Positions 1 through 7,351 of a DNA stretch of 64,000 nucleotides are shown one piece after another. This stretch comes from Paracoccaceae bacterium (GTDB lineage: Bacteria > Pseudomonadota > Alphaproteobacteria > Rhodobacterales > Rhodobacteraceae), in the NCBI GenBank assembly GCA_014654775.1, contig JACVZW010000059.1, positions 112,341 through 176,340 on the forward strand, read 5' to 3'. The notes beneath the pieces were generated by a model. That model was given only the letters and a program-made list of their open reading frames with translations, had not been told where the DNA came from and did not search any database. The position numbers were made by a program, and so were the translations under genes. Numbering within the stretch: position 1 is the stretch's first letter; each line of letters starts with the position of its first letter.

Positions 1-1
1 T

Positions 2-613
2 GCGCTGCCCCCGGGCTATCGCATCGAAACCGGCGGCGCGGTGGAGGAAAGCGCCAAGGCCAATGCCGCGCTGTTTCAGATCTTCCCGCTGATGTTCCTC
101 GTGATGCTGTCGCTTTTGATGCTGCAATTGCGCAGCTTCTCAAAGCTCTTCCTCGTCTTCCTGACGGCGCCCTTGGGGGCCATCGGGGCGGTGGCGGCGC
201 TGCTGTTGTTCAACGCGCCCTTTGGCTTCGTCGCGCTGCTGGGGGTGATCGCACTGGCGGGGATGATCATGCGCAACACGGTGATCCTCGTGGATCAGAT
301 CGATCAGGATCTTGCCGCCGGGGCCGCGCCTTGGGATGCCATCGTCGAAAGCACCGTCCGCCGCGCCCGGCCCGTGGTGTTGACGGCGCTGGCTTCGATC
401 CTGGCGATGATCCCGCTCGCCCGGTCGATCTTCTGGGGGCCGATGGCCATGTCGATCATGGGCGGGCTGATCGTCGCGACGCTGCTCACACTCTTCTTCC
501 TGCCCGCGCTCTATGCCGCATGGTTCCGCGTGCGTCCTGTTCAGCCCGCCGAACCCAAGGTGGCGGAACCCATCGGTCCCCCCCTCCTTGCCCTCCGGCT
601 GGCGGGGGAGTGA
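2..613 (+). CDS. RND efflux pump permease, C-terminal fragment (5' end outside window)
   Basis: The frame is open from the left edge, so only the last 200 or so residues are present. They show the final membrane block of an HAE1-type RND transporter: hydrophobic segments separated by short loops, a segment with GVIALAGMIMRN, and the typical ending LFFLPALYAAWF. RND permeases are inner-membrane proton antiporters that work with a periplasmic adaptor and an outer-membrane channel, normally encoded upstream, here out of view. The substrate cannot be read. The gene converges on the Rieske gene with a gap of about 20 bp and no visible terminator. Confidence 0.9.
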   Translation, partial: ALPPGYRIETGGAVEESAKANAALFQIFPLMFLVMLSLLMLQLRSFSKLFLVFLTAPLGAIGAVAALLLFNAPFGFVALLGVIALAGMIMRNTVILVDQIDQDLAAGAAPWDAIVESTVRRARPVVLTALASILAMIPLARSIFWGPMAMSIMGGLIVATLLTLFFLPALYAAWFRVRPVQPAEPKVAEPIGPPLLALRLAGE

Positions 614-634
614 CCTGTCCGGCAAGCGTGCGCG

Positions 635-949
635 TCACGGCACTTCGATAAAGACGTCAGAGCCATCCACCTTAACCGGATAGGTCCGCAGATCGACGCA
701 GACGGGCGCACGCTTCGCCGCGCCGGTACGATAGTCGAACTGGCCGTTATGCTTGGGGCATTCGATCAGATGACCCATCACCAGCCCATCGCAAAGATGC
801 ACGTTCTCATGCGTGCACAGCCCCGCCGTGGCATAGAACCGCCCCTCGGGCGAATGATAGATCGCATAGGTTGCCCCGCCATGGTCAAAGCGGATCAGAT
901 CCTCCTCCTCGACATCCCCGGTGGCGCAGGCGCGAATCCATTGGGGCAT
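635..949 (-). CDS. MocE-type Rieske [2Fe-2S] ferredoxin
   Basis: A 104-residue soluble Rieske ferredoxin. The cluster ligands are visible as C45-T-H47 and C64-PK-H67, in the pattern CxH...CxxH. I start at the ATG at 949; a longer in-frame extension would run into the desaturase gene. It lies 10 bp downstream of the desaturase on the same strand, so the two are probably co-transcribed, with this protein passing electrons to the di-iron enzyme. The pair resembles MocE/MocD of rhizopine catabolism and similar desaturase-ferredoxin pairs. The electron-donor role is inferred from family and neighbourhood. Confidence 0.9.
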   Translation of the reverse strand: MPQWIRACATGDVEEEDLIRFDHGGATYAIYHSPEGRFYATAGLCTHENVHLCDGLVMGHLIECPKHNGQFDYRTGAAKRAPVCVDLRTYPVKVDGSDVFIEVP

Positions 950-959
950 CGGTGTGTCC

Positions 960-2054
960 TTACTCAGCAGGCAGGGCGTCAGGCATATCGCCCAGCGCCG
1001 CACGGTGGAAATCCTCGCGATAGGGTTTCGCGCCGGCGGGCAGGTCGCGCCGCAGGAAGTAGTCCTCATAGGCGAGTTGCCGCCGCAGCGCGGGCCACAT
1101 TTCGGCAAAGGCCTCCACGATAGAGCGGTTGGGGGCGGGCAGGTCGTGCTTGATCGCCTCATGCAGCCGCGGCAGGGCGTGATAGGGCACCATCGGGAAC
1201 ATGTGATGCTCCACATGGTAATTCATGTTCCAATAAACAAAGCGGCTGACCGGGTTCATATAAACGGTGCGCGAGTTCAGCCGATGGTCGATCACATTGT
1301 CGGCCAGCCCGCCATGCTGCAAAACGCCTGTCATCACATGGTGCCATGCGCCATAGATGCGGGGCAGACCCACCACCATCAGCGGCAGGATCGACTGCAT
1401 CCCGATCGCGGCGGCCAGCGTTGCGGCATAGATCGCTGTGTAGATCAGCGCCACGCGCTGCACCTTGCCCCATTCGGATTGCGGCACGAAGGTCCGCTCT
1501 TCCGCCGTCGGTCCCGACAGGGAGTTGCGGATCATCCGGGGGAAGAAATCGATCACCTCGGGGATGCCGAAGAAACTGCCGATCAGCTTGACGAAGGCAG
1601 GCGGGCGCATGATCGCGATCTCGGGGTCCCGTCCGACGATGTAGGTGTCCGTGTGGTGGCGGGCATGGCTCCACCGCCACGTGGCCGAGTTGCGCATGAT
1701 CATGAAGGAGGCGATCTCGTAGACCGCGTTGTTCATCCACGCCGTCTTGAAAGCCGTCCCATGCCCGCATTCATGCCAGCGCGAATCCGACGCCGATCCG
1801 TAAAGCACGCCATAGGCCAACCAGAACGGCACGCACCACCACGTCCCCCAAAGCGCGATGCCCCCTGCGGCAAAGCCGACCATGCAGCCATAAAGGAGGA
1901 TCGTGTCGCGGATTGCGGGCTGGTCCGACCGTTGCATCAATTCCTTCATCACCTTGCGCGGCACGTCGGTGTGATACCATTCGGCGGCGGCAAGCCCCGT
2001 CTCAACGGCGCGCGCGCCATCCGGCCCCAGCAGGCTGTACTCTCGTCTGGCCAT
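960..2054 (-). CDS. Membrane di-iron fatty acid desaturase/hydroxylase family protein (MocD-like)
   Basis: A 364-residue integral membrane protein with the three histidine boxes of the desaturase/hydroxylase superfamily: HECGH at 94-98, HARHH at 130-134 and HVEHH at 280-284. Hydrophobic segments around residues 55-85 and 200-235 fit membrane hairpins. The family uses a di-iron centre and O2 to desaturate or hydroxylate lipids or other compounds; the substrate here is unknown. It is first in a two-gene operon with the Rieske ferredoxin and is transcribed divergently from the PlcP-like gene, sharing a 226-bp promoter region. That position suggests, but does not prove, a lipid substrate. Confidence 0.88.
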   Translation of the reverse strand: MARREYSLLGPDGARAVETGLAAAEWYHTDVPRKVMKELMQRSDQPAIRDTILLYGCMVGFAAGGIALWGTWWCVPFWLAYGVLYGSASDSRWHECGHGTAFKTAWMNNAVYEIASFMIMRNSATWRWSHARHHTDTYIVGRDPEIAIMRPPAFVKLIGSFFGIPEVIDFFPRMIRNSLSGPTAEERTFVPQSEWGKVQRVALIYTAIYAATLAAAIGMQSILPLMVVGLPRIYGAWHHVMTGVLQHGGLADNVIDHRLNSRTVYMNPVSRFVYWNMNYHVEHHMFPMVPYHALPRLHEAIKHDLPAPNRSIVEAFAEMWPALRRQLAYEDYFLRRDLPAGAKPYREDFHRAALGDMPDALPAE

Positions 2055-2280
2055 GTTCTCCTCCCGTCGCGCGGGCCTGCGCCCTGTTCTTGGTGGCAGA
2101 CTAGAACAATCGTTCCGAAACGCGAAAGATGGAATGCACGCGTGATCTTGCCGGACACAGGTCTACCGGCCCGCAATCCACCCGCACCACCCCAAAGTTT
2201 TGCATTCCCTTAACCCTTCCTTCACACGCCCGTGAATTGCGCATGCGACGCTCTGCAGGAAAAAGAAACGGAGCAGGGCA

Positions 2281-3111
2281 GTGCATTCCATCCAAGCGAC
2301 GCCGCGGCGTGCGGAACGCCACCGGGCTATCTTCCTGTCGGATCTGCATCTGGGCACTTTGGGCAGCCGGGCCGATCTGATCCTCGAATTCCTCGAGGCG
2401 CACACGGGCGACACGATCTATCTGGTCGGTGACATCCTCGACATTTGGCACCCTCTCGTCATCCGCTGGGGTGCCACAGAAACCCGGATCATAGAGCTTC
2501 TACGCCAACGCGCCGCCGAAGGCAGCCGGATCATTTATCTTCTGGGCAACCACGACACCCGTTTCATGGCAGAGGGCGCGGCCTCCCCGCTGGGAACCGC
2601 AGGCGACCTGCCGGTCGAACCCAAGCTGACCGATCTCTTCGTCGCGCAGGACGGGCGGCGCTACCTCGTGCTGCATGGCGATGTCTGCGATGCACGCCCG
2701 CTGCGCTTTCACCTGCTCACCCGGATCGGATCGCGCATCGACAGCCTTCTCGTGCTGGTCGACGGCCTGCTGCGCCGCCTGCGTATCGCCTTTGGTCCGC
2801 ATGGGCGTGGGCCGCTGAAACTGCTCCTCTCCACGGTCAATGACCTGCTCTATCGCAGCCGCAGCCATGAGCGCCGACTGGTGGCCCTCGCTGCGGCAGA
2901 CGGTCTGGATGGCGTGATCTGCGGACATTTCCACCTTGCCGCCATGCATCACGACCATGGCCTTCTCTATGTGAACTGCGGCGACTGGGTCGACAGCTTC
3001 ACCGCCGTGGTCGAAACGCAGGATGGCCGCCTGCGCCTGCTCTCCGCCGCACCCCACGGCACGGGCCTGCCCGCACGCGAGATGGGGGTGGCGCTGGGAG
3101 GCGGCGCATGA
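2281..3111 (+). CDS. plcP: PlcP-like metallophosphoesterase (phospholipase C type), LpxH-related family
   Basis: A 276-residue calcineurin-like phosphoesterase with all metal motifs: SDLHLG at 20-25, GDILD at 50-54, GNHD at 89-92, the histidine in LHGD near 132, and GHFH at 215-218. The fold is the family often annotated as UDP-2,3-diacylglucosamine pyrophosphatase. However, the next gene is a GT21 glycosyltransferase, overlapping by 4 bp. That is the arrangement of PlcP, which in rhizobia and marine alphaproteobacteria cleaves phosphatidylcholine/phosphatidylethanolamine to diacylglycerol under phosphate limitation. The start is GTG with GGAG 7 bases upstream. The PlcP assignment is inferred from context; LpxH-like activity is the alternative. 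Confidence 0.75.
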   Translation: MHSIQATPRRAERHRAIFLSDLHLGTLGSRADLILEFLEAHTGDTIYLVGDILDIWHPLVIRWGATETRIIELLRQRAAEGSRIIYLLGNHDTRFMAEGAASPLGTAGDLPVEPKLTDLFVAQDGRRYLVLHGDVCDARPLRFHLLTRIGSRIDSLLVLVDGLLRRLRIAFGPHGRGPLKLLLSTVNDLLYRSRSHERRLVALAAADGLDGVICGHFHLAAMHHDHGLLYVNCGDWVDSFTAVVETQDGRLRLLSAAPHGTGLPAREMGVALGGGA

Positions 3112-4208
3112 TCGATCTCCTCCCCGGCCTCTTCGCCCTTGGCCTGACGCTGGCCCATCTGATCACCTGCCTCGCCGTGCTGCGCCGCCGCCCGGTCGCC
3201 CCCGCGCGCGACAGATCGGCCTTTGTGACTCTGCTGCGCCCGGTCTGCGGGATCGACCGCTTTGATGCGCGCACGCTGCAATCCTCCTTCCACCTCGACT
3301 GGCCGCGCTACGAGGTCGTCTTCTGCGCCGCGCGGGCGGATGATCCGGCCGTCGCGCTCGTCTCCACCCTCATCGCGCGCAACCCCCAGATCCCAGCGCG
3401 CCTTCTGATCGGCGAGGATCGCGTGTCCGGCAATCCGAAGCTGAACAATCTGGTCAAAGGCTGGCGCGCCGCCGCCGGGGAGCGGATCGTGATGGCCGAT
3501 GCCAACCTTCTTCTGCCCCCCGACTATCTGGATCGGCTGATGGCCGTGGACGGCCCGGATGTGGGCCTGATCAGCTCTCCCCCCATCGGGACCGAGGCGC
3601 AGGGCTTCTGGGCTGAGGTGGAAGCCGCCTTCCTGAACGGCAATCAGGCGCGGATGCAACTCTTCGCCGATGAGATGGGGCAGGGCTTCGCGCAGGGCAA
3701 AACGCTGATGTGGTCGCGCGCCTTCCTTGACGATCACGGCGGGCTGCGTGCGCTGGGCCGCAACCTTGCCGAGGATGTGGCGGCCACAAAACTCGTGCGC
3801 AAGGCGGGGCGCCGCGTGCGCCTGTCGGCCGAACCCTTCGCCCAGCCGATCGGGACGCGGCGGATGTCGGCGGTCTGGGCGCGGCAATTGCGCTGGTCCA
3901 AGGTGCGGCGCGACGGGTTCCCCCTGCTCTACCTCGCCGAACCTCTGAACGGTGCGGCCCTGCCTGTTGCTGCGGCTGGCCTTGCCACCGGCCCCTTGGG
4001 CGCGGCGGCGGTGGCAGCGGTCTTTTACGGGTCCGAACTCCTCCTCTGCCGCGCGATGCGCTGGCCGCTGGGTGCGCTCTCCCTCCCCGCGATGATCCTG
4101 CGCGACGCGATGATCCCCTTGATCTGGCTGGCGACCTTCCGCAGCCGGGGCATCGTCTGGCGCGGCACGTCAATGGCGCCCGCGCAGGCGGCCCAAAGCG
4201 CCGAATAG
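3108..4208 (+). CDS. GT21-type glycosyltransferase (diacylglycerol/ceramide glucosyltransferase family, Agt/Pgt-like)
   Basis: A 366-residue enzyme with an N-terminal membrane anchor (about 5-25), a GT-A catalytic domain and two C-terminal hydrophobic segments (about 280-345). Family hallmarks are visible: DAN near 131-133, the acidic pair ED at 222-223 and the QxxRW box QLRWSK at 260-265. In alphaproteobacteria, GT21 enzymes make glycosyl-diacylglycerols that replace phospholipids when phosphate is scarce. The ATG overlaps the PlcP-like stop by 4 bp, so translation is probably coupled: the first enzyme would make diacylglycerol and this one would glycosylate it. The sugar donor cannot be read from sequence. 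Confidence 0.82.
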   Translation: MIDLLPGLFALGLTLAHLITCLAVLRRRPVAPARDRSAFVTLLRPVCGIDRFDARTLQSSFHLDWPRYEVVFCAARADDPAVALVSTLIARNPQIPARLLIGEDRVSGNPKLNNLVKGWRAAAGERIVMADANLLLPPDYLDRLMAVDGPDVGLISSPPIGTEAQGFWAEVEAAFLNGNQARMQLFADEMGQGFAQGKTLMWSRAFLDDHGGLRALGRNLAEDVAATKLVRKAGRRVRLSAEPFAQPIGTRRMSAVWARQLRWSKVRRDGFPLLYLAEPLNGAALPVAAAGLATGPLGAAAVAAVFYGSELLLCRAMRWPLGALSLPAMILRDAMIPLIWLATFRSRGIVWRGTSMAPAQAAQSAE

Positions 4209-4215
4209 GCCCCGA

Positions 4216-4761
4216 ATGGACGGCTTGATTGCAGCGCTGGAAACCTACGGCCTCTGGGTGGTCTTCGCCCTTGCCGTGATTGAAGGGCCGTTCGTCGTGC
4301 TTGCGGCCACGGCGCTGGCAAAGATCGGCATGCTGGATGTGCGCGCGGTCTGGGCCATCGCCATTCTTGCCGACCTTTTCGGGGATGCACTGCTCTACTT
4401 GGTGGGCCGCCATCTGCCCGATTGCCTGCCCGCCCGCCACCGCCCGCGCATCCTGCGCGACAAGGCCGAGACGATGTTCCACAGGTCGGGCGCGCGGCTG
4501 ATCGTCATGGCAAAACTCACCCATTTCGCCGGTTTGCCCACGCTGGTCGCGGCGGGCTTCGGTCGCATGCCCTTCGGCCCTTTCCTGCTCTGGAACTTCC
4601 TCGCCACGGTTCCCAAAGTGTCGGCCATCGTTCTGGTCGGCTGGGTCTTCTGGCAGGCGGTGCTGTCCGAGGAGGCGGGGCAGGCGACTGCGCTGCTTTG
4701 CGGGCTGGCGGTCGCTCTCGCAGTGATCCTTCTCGGTCTGTGGACAAGACGATGGGCCTGA
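4216..4761 (+). CDS. DedA/SNARE-associated family membrane protein
   Basis: A 181-residue, mostly hydrophobic protein with about four or five membrane segments. It carries the DedA-like pattern of an N-terminal hairpin with an acidic residue (IEGPF), a central GDALLYLVGR segment and an arginine-containing re-entrant region ending in the motif FLATVPKV. DedA-family proteins include lipid scramblases and flippases such as undecaprenyl-phosphate or phosphatidylethanolamine translocases. It sits 7 bp after the GT21 gene and overlaps the next gene by 10 bp, so moving a lipid carrier or glycolipid across the inner membrane is a reasonable but unproved role. Confidence 0.78.
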   Translation: MDGLIAALETYGLWVVFALAVIEGPFVVLAATALAKIGMLDVRAVWAIAILADLFGDALLYLVGRHLPDCLPARHRPRILRDKAETMFHRSGARLIVMAKLTHFAGLPTLVAAGFGRMPFGPFLLWNFLATVPKVSAIVLVGWVFWQAVLSEEAGQATALLCGLAVALAVILLGLWTRRWA

Positions 4762-5432
4762 CGGTCACCTGCCTGATCCCGGCATGGAACGAGGCGGCGC
4801 GCCTGCCTGCGGTGCTGGCCGCCGTCGTGGGTCATCCTTGGGTGACCGAGGTCCTCGTGATCGATGACGGCTCCACCGACAACACGGCCGAGGTCGCGCG
4901 CCGCCACGGGGCGCGCGTGTTGCGCCTGCTGCCGAACGGGGGAAAATCCGCCGCCGTGGCGGCGGGGCTGGCGCAGGCCACAGGCGAGATCGTCCTTCTG
5001 ATCGACGCCGATCTCGGCGGGCTGACGGAACGCCACGTGACCGACCTGCTGATGCCGGTCCGCACCGGGCTTGCCGCTGCATCGATCAGCCTGCGCTCCA
5101 ACGCGCCGCTGCCATGGCGCGTGATCGGGCTGGATTACATCTCGGGCGAACGGGCAATGCTGGCCGGCTCCATCCGGCCCCATCTCGCCGCCATCTCCGG
5201 GCTGCGCGGCTTCGGGCTTGAGGTCTTTCTCAACCGCCTCTGGCTGCGGCAGGGCGGGCGCATCGCCATCGTGCCGCTGATGGGCGTCTCCAGCCCCTCG
5301 AAAGCGGCCAAGCGTGGCTGGCGGCGCGGCCTCGCCCATGACCTGCGCATGTTGGGCGACATCTTCCGCACCGTGGGCCTTGCAACGGTGATCCACCAAA
5401 TCCTCGCCCTCCGCGCCGCGCGGGTCCGCTGA
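4752..5432 (+). CDS. Family 2 glycosyltransferase
   Basis: A 226-residue GT-A glycosyltransferase of the GT2 type. The N-terminus reads CLIPAWNEAARLP, followed by VIDDGSTDNT (nucleotide-sugar binding) and LLIDADLGGL (DxD-like metal site, about residue 85). There is no clear membrane tail. I start at the ATG at 4752, overlapping the DedA stop by 10 bp, because the conserved domain begins there; the open frame continues upstream only as an overlap of the DedA gene. It resembles enzymes that transfer sugars to polyprenyl-phosphate or lipids. The acceptor is unknown; a second glycolipid sugar or a carrier-linked sugar are both possible. Confidence 0.82.
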   Translation: MGLTVTCLIPAWNEAARLPAVLAAVVGHPWVTEVLVIDDGSTDNTAEVARRHGARVLRLLPNGGKSAAVAAGLAQATGEIVLLIDADLGGLTERHVTDLLMPVRTGLAAASISLRSNAPLPWRVIGLDYISGERAMLAGSIRPHLAAISGLRGFGLEVFLNRLWLRQGGRIAIVPLMGVSSPSKAAKRGWRRGLAHDLRMLGDIFRTVGLATVIHQILALRAARVR

Positions 5433-5546
5433 CCCGGCCGGACCGTCATCTCCTGCCACAGAAACATCGTGAACCCGTCATGCAGCGGCAACGGGCGCGT
5501 TACGCAATCGCCCGACGCTGTGCCCGAACCTTCCACGGAGCAGAAG

Positions 5547-6365
5547 ATGAACCACCGTCCCATCCTTGGCGCAGCCCTCGATCACGCCAGCCTTCCCGCC
5601 CATCGTGACTGGCTGCTGGAAGCGCCGCGCGATCTGGAACTGCAGGCCTTCGTCGACGCCGAGGTGCTGGATGGCGACTGGTCCGCGCTGGCCGCCGATA
5701 CGCTGCGCATTCTGGACGGGCATGAAGGGCGGCTTGGCATCCATGGGCCCTTCTGGGGCTTCACCATCGCCTCCTATGATCCCGAGGTGCGCCGCCTCGT
5801 GACGCGGCGCTTCCAGCAGGCGCTGGATGTCTGCGCGGCGGTGAAAGGGACGCATGTCGTCATCCATTCCCCCTTCACGACATGGGGTTACAACCATCGC
5901 GGCCTCTATCCCCGCGATGCCGCGCGGATGCTCGACGCGGCGCGCGATACGCTGCAGCCCGTGCTGGACCGGGCCGCCGACATGGGCATCACCTTCATGC
6001 TAGAGAATATCGAGGATATCGAACCCGCCGACCGCGCCGCGCTCTGCGCCGCGCTGGATTGGCAGGCGCTGGAACTGTCGGTCGATACCGGCCATGCCCA
6101 TTACGCCCATATCTCCACTGGCGCGCCGCCCGTCGATTTCTTCATCCGCGCCGCAGGAGAACGGCTTGGCCATGTTCATCTGCAGGATGCCGACGGCCAC
6201 GCGGACCGGCATTGGCAGATCGGCCATGGCACGATCCTCTGGCCCTCTGTCTTTGCCGCCATCGCAGAAACCGGGGCCCATCCGCGCCTGATCCTTGAGT
6301 TGCGCGACAAGGCCGGCGTCATCCCCTCGGCCCGCCACCTTGCCGCGCTGGGGCTGGCGCAGTGA
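5547..6365 (+). CDS. Sugar phosphate isomerase/epimerase-like TIM-barrel protein
   Basis: A 272-residue protein of the xylose isomerase-like TIM-barrel (AP endonuclease 2) superfamily. Typical metal-site segments are visible: HGPFWG near 70, VIHSPF near 108, FMLENIED near 150, DTGHAH near 177, and VHLQDADG with a final LILELRDK. The ATG at 5547 has GGAG 6 bases upstream; the open frame further upstream has no ribosome site. It overlaps the following phosphodiesterase (TGA inside GTGA), so the two are coupled. The substrate is unknown. It may process a sugar or polyol released from lipid head groups, which is inference only. Confidence 0.75.
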   Translation: MNHRPILGAALDHASLPAHRDWLLEAPRDLELQAFVDAEVLDGDWSALAADTLRILDGHEGRLGIHGPFWGFTIASYDPEVRRLVTRRFQQALDVCAAVKGTHVVIHSPFTTWGYNHRGLYPRDAARMLDAARDTLQPVLDRAADMGITFMLENIEDIEPADRAALCAALDWQALELSVDTGHAHYAHISTGAPPVDFFIRAAGERLGHVHLQDADGHADRHWQIGHGTILWPSVFAAIAETGAHPRLILELRDKAGVIPSARHLAALGLAQ

Positions 6366-7165
6366 GCCTGCTGAAATTCATCGTCCTCTCCGACCTGCAT
6401 CTCGGCCCAGCGGGGGTGGCGGTGAATGGTCTGGACCCCGGCGCGCGCCTGTCGCAGGCGGTGGCCGCAATCAACCGCGACCATGCCGATGCGGACTTCG
6501 TGCTGGTCGCGGGCGATCTGGCCGATCAGGGCGAGGCGGCCGCCTATCATCACCTACGCGACAGGCTGGCAGAACTGGGCCCGCCCGTGCATCTGACCTT
6601 GGGCAATCACGACGACCGGACGGCCTTTCTATCGGTCTTCGGTCCCCGCCACGACGATCCCGAGGGGCGGGCCTCCCGCGCGCTTGATGCCAAGGGCTAT
6701 CGCATCATCCTGCTCGACACGTCCGAGCCGGGCCTCGTCGGCGGCAGGCTCTGTGCCGGACGCAAGCGCTGGCTCGCCGCTTGTCTGGATGAGGCGCGCG
6801 ACCGCCCCGTGATCGTGGTCCAGCACCACCATGCCAATCCCCTGTCCCTGCCCGTCGATCAGATCATCCTCGAGGACGGGGCAGACTATCTGGCCCTCCT
6901 CTCGCGCCATCCCGATCTGCGCGGCGTCATCGCGGGCCATGTCCATCTGCCCAGCGCGGCCTTCTGGCATGGAATCCCGATGGTGACGCTGGCCGGGTCG
7001 CACTACTCCGTTTCGCCGCATGTTCCGGGCGTCCCCGGCGGACAGCGACAGCTTGAAGGCCCTGCCCAGATGGCCGTGGTTCTCGCAGGGCCCGATGGGG
7101 TCACCATCCATTTTCAGGACCATTCGGAACGGCATCTCACGCTCGCCCCCGGGCTTTTTGCCTGA
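6362..7165 (+). CDS. Calcineurin-like phosphodiesterase (GpdQ/CpdA type)
   Basis: A 267-residue cytoplasmic binuclear metallophosphoesterase: SDLHLG at 10-15, GD at 51-52, GNHD at 81-84, a histidine run at 155-157 and GHVH at 192-195. This branch includes cyclic-nucleotide phosphodiesterases and the glycerophosphodiesterase GpdQ. The location just before ugpBAEC favours glycerophosphodiester cleavage: the importer would bring in glycerol-3-phosphate or glycerophosphodiesters, and this enzyme would release glycerol-3-phosphate plus the head-group alcohol. The start is GTG, overlapping the previous stop by 4 bp. cAMP hydrolysis remains an alternative. Confidence 0.75.
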   Translation: MSLLKFIVLSDLHLGPAGVAVNGLDPGARLSQAVAAINRDHADADFVLVAGDLADQGEAAAYHHLRDRLAELGPPVHLTLGNHDDRTAFLSVFGPRHDDPEGRASRALDAKGYRIILLDTSEPGLVGGRLCAGRKRWLAACLDEARDRPVIVVQHHHANPLSLPVDQIILEDGADYLALLSRHPDLRGVIAGHVHLPSAAFWHGIPMVTLAGSHYSVSPHVPGVPGGQRQLEGPAQMAVVLAGPDGVTIHFQDHSERHLTLAPGLFA

Positions 7166-7223
7166 CGGGCGCGTTATTGGAACCTCTGGCCCAGCCTCGA
7201 TGCGAACTGGGGCGAGGGAACTT

Positions 7224-7254
7224 TTGACACTCATTAAAGTATTGGTTTTGTTAT
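7224..7254 (+). promoter_or_regulatory. Possible promoter of the ugp genes
   Basis: A perfect -35 hexamer TTGACA at 7224-7229 is followed after 19 bp by TGTTAT at 7249-7254, within an AT-rich patch (7215-7270) unlike the surrounding GC-rich DNA. It precedes the ugpB start by about 95 bp. The spacer is longer than ideal. The AT-rich character and the 186-bp gap after the phosphodiesterase gene suggest that ugpBAEC has its own promoter. Confidence 0.45.
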
Positions 7255-7351
7255 CAAAATTTCAACTTTGCGTTGTCCGCCTGTGATCGAATCTTCCGAT
7301 AAGGGCTGCGCGCTGCACCCTCTGCAGTCCACCCAAACGGAGACAGGGAAG

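Noticed and set aside
5433-5546. Pho-box-like CCGTCAT upstream of the TIM-barrel gene
   Set aside because: A single 7-mer without a matching partner at 11-bp spacing.
7224-7238. TTGAC near-FNR box upstream of ugpB
   Set aside because: The second half is ATTAA, not RTCAA; a -35 hexamer explains the sequence better.
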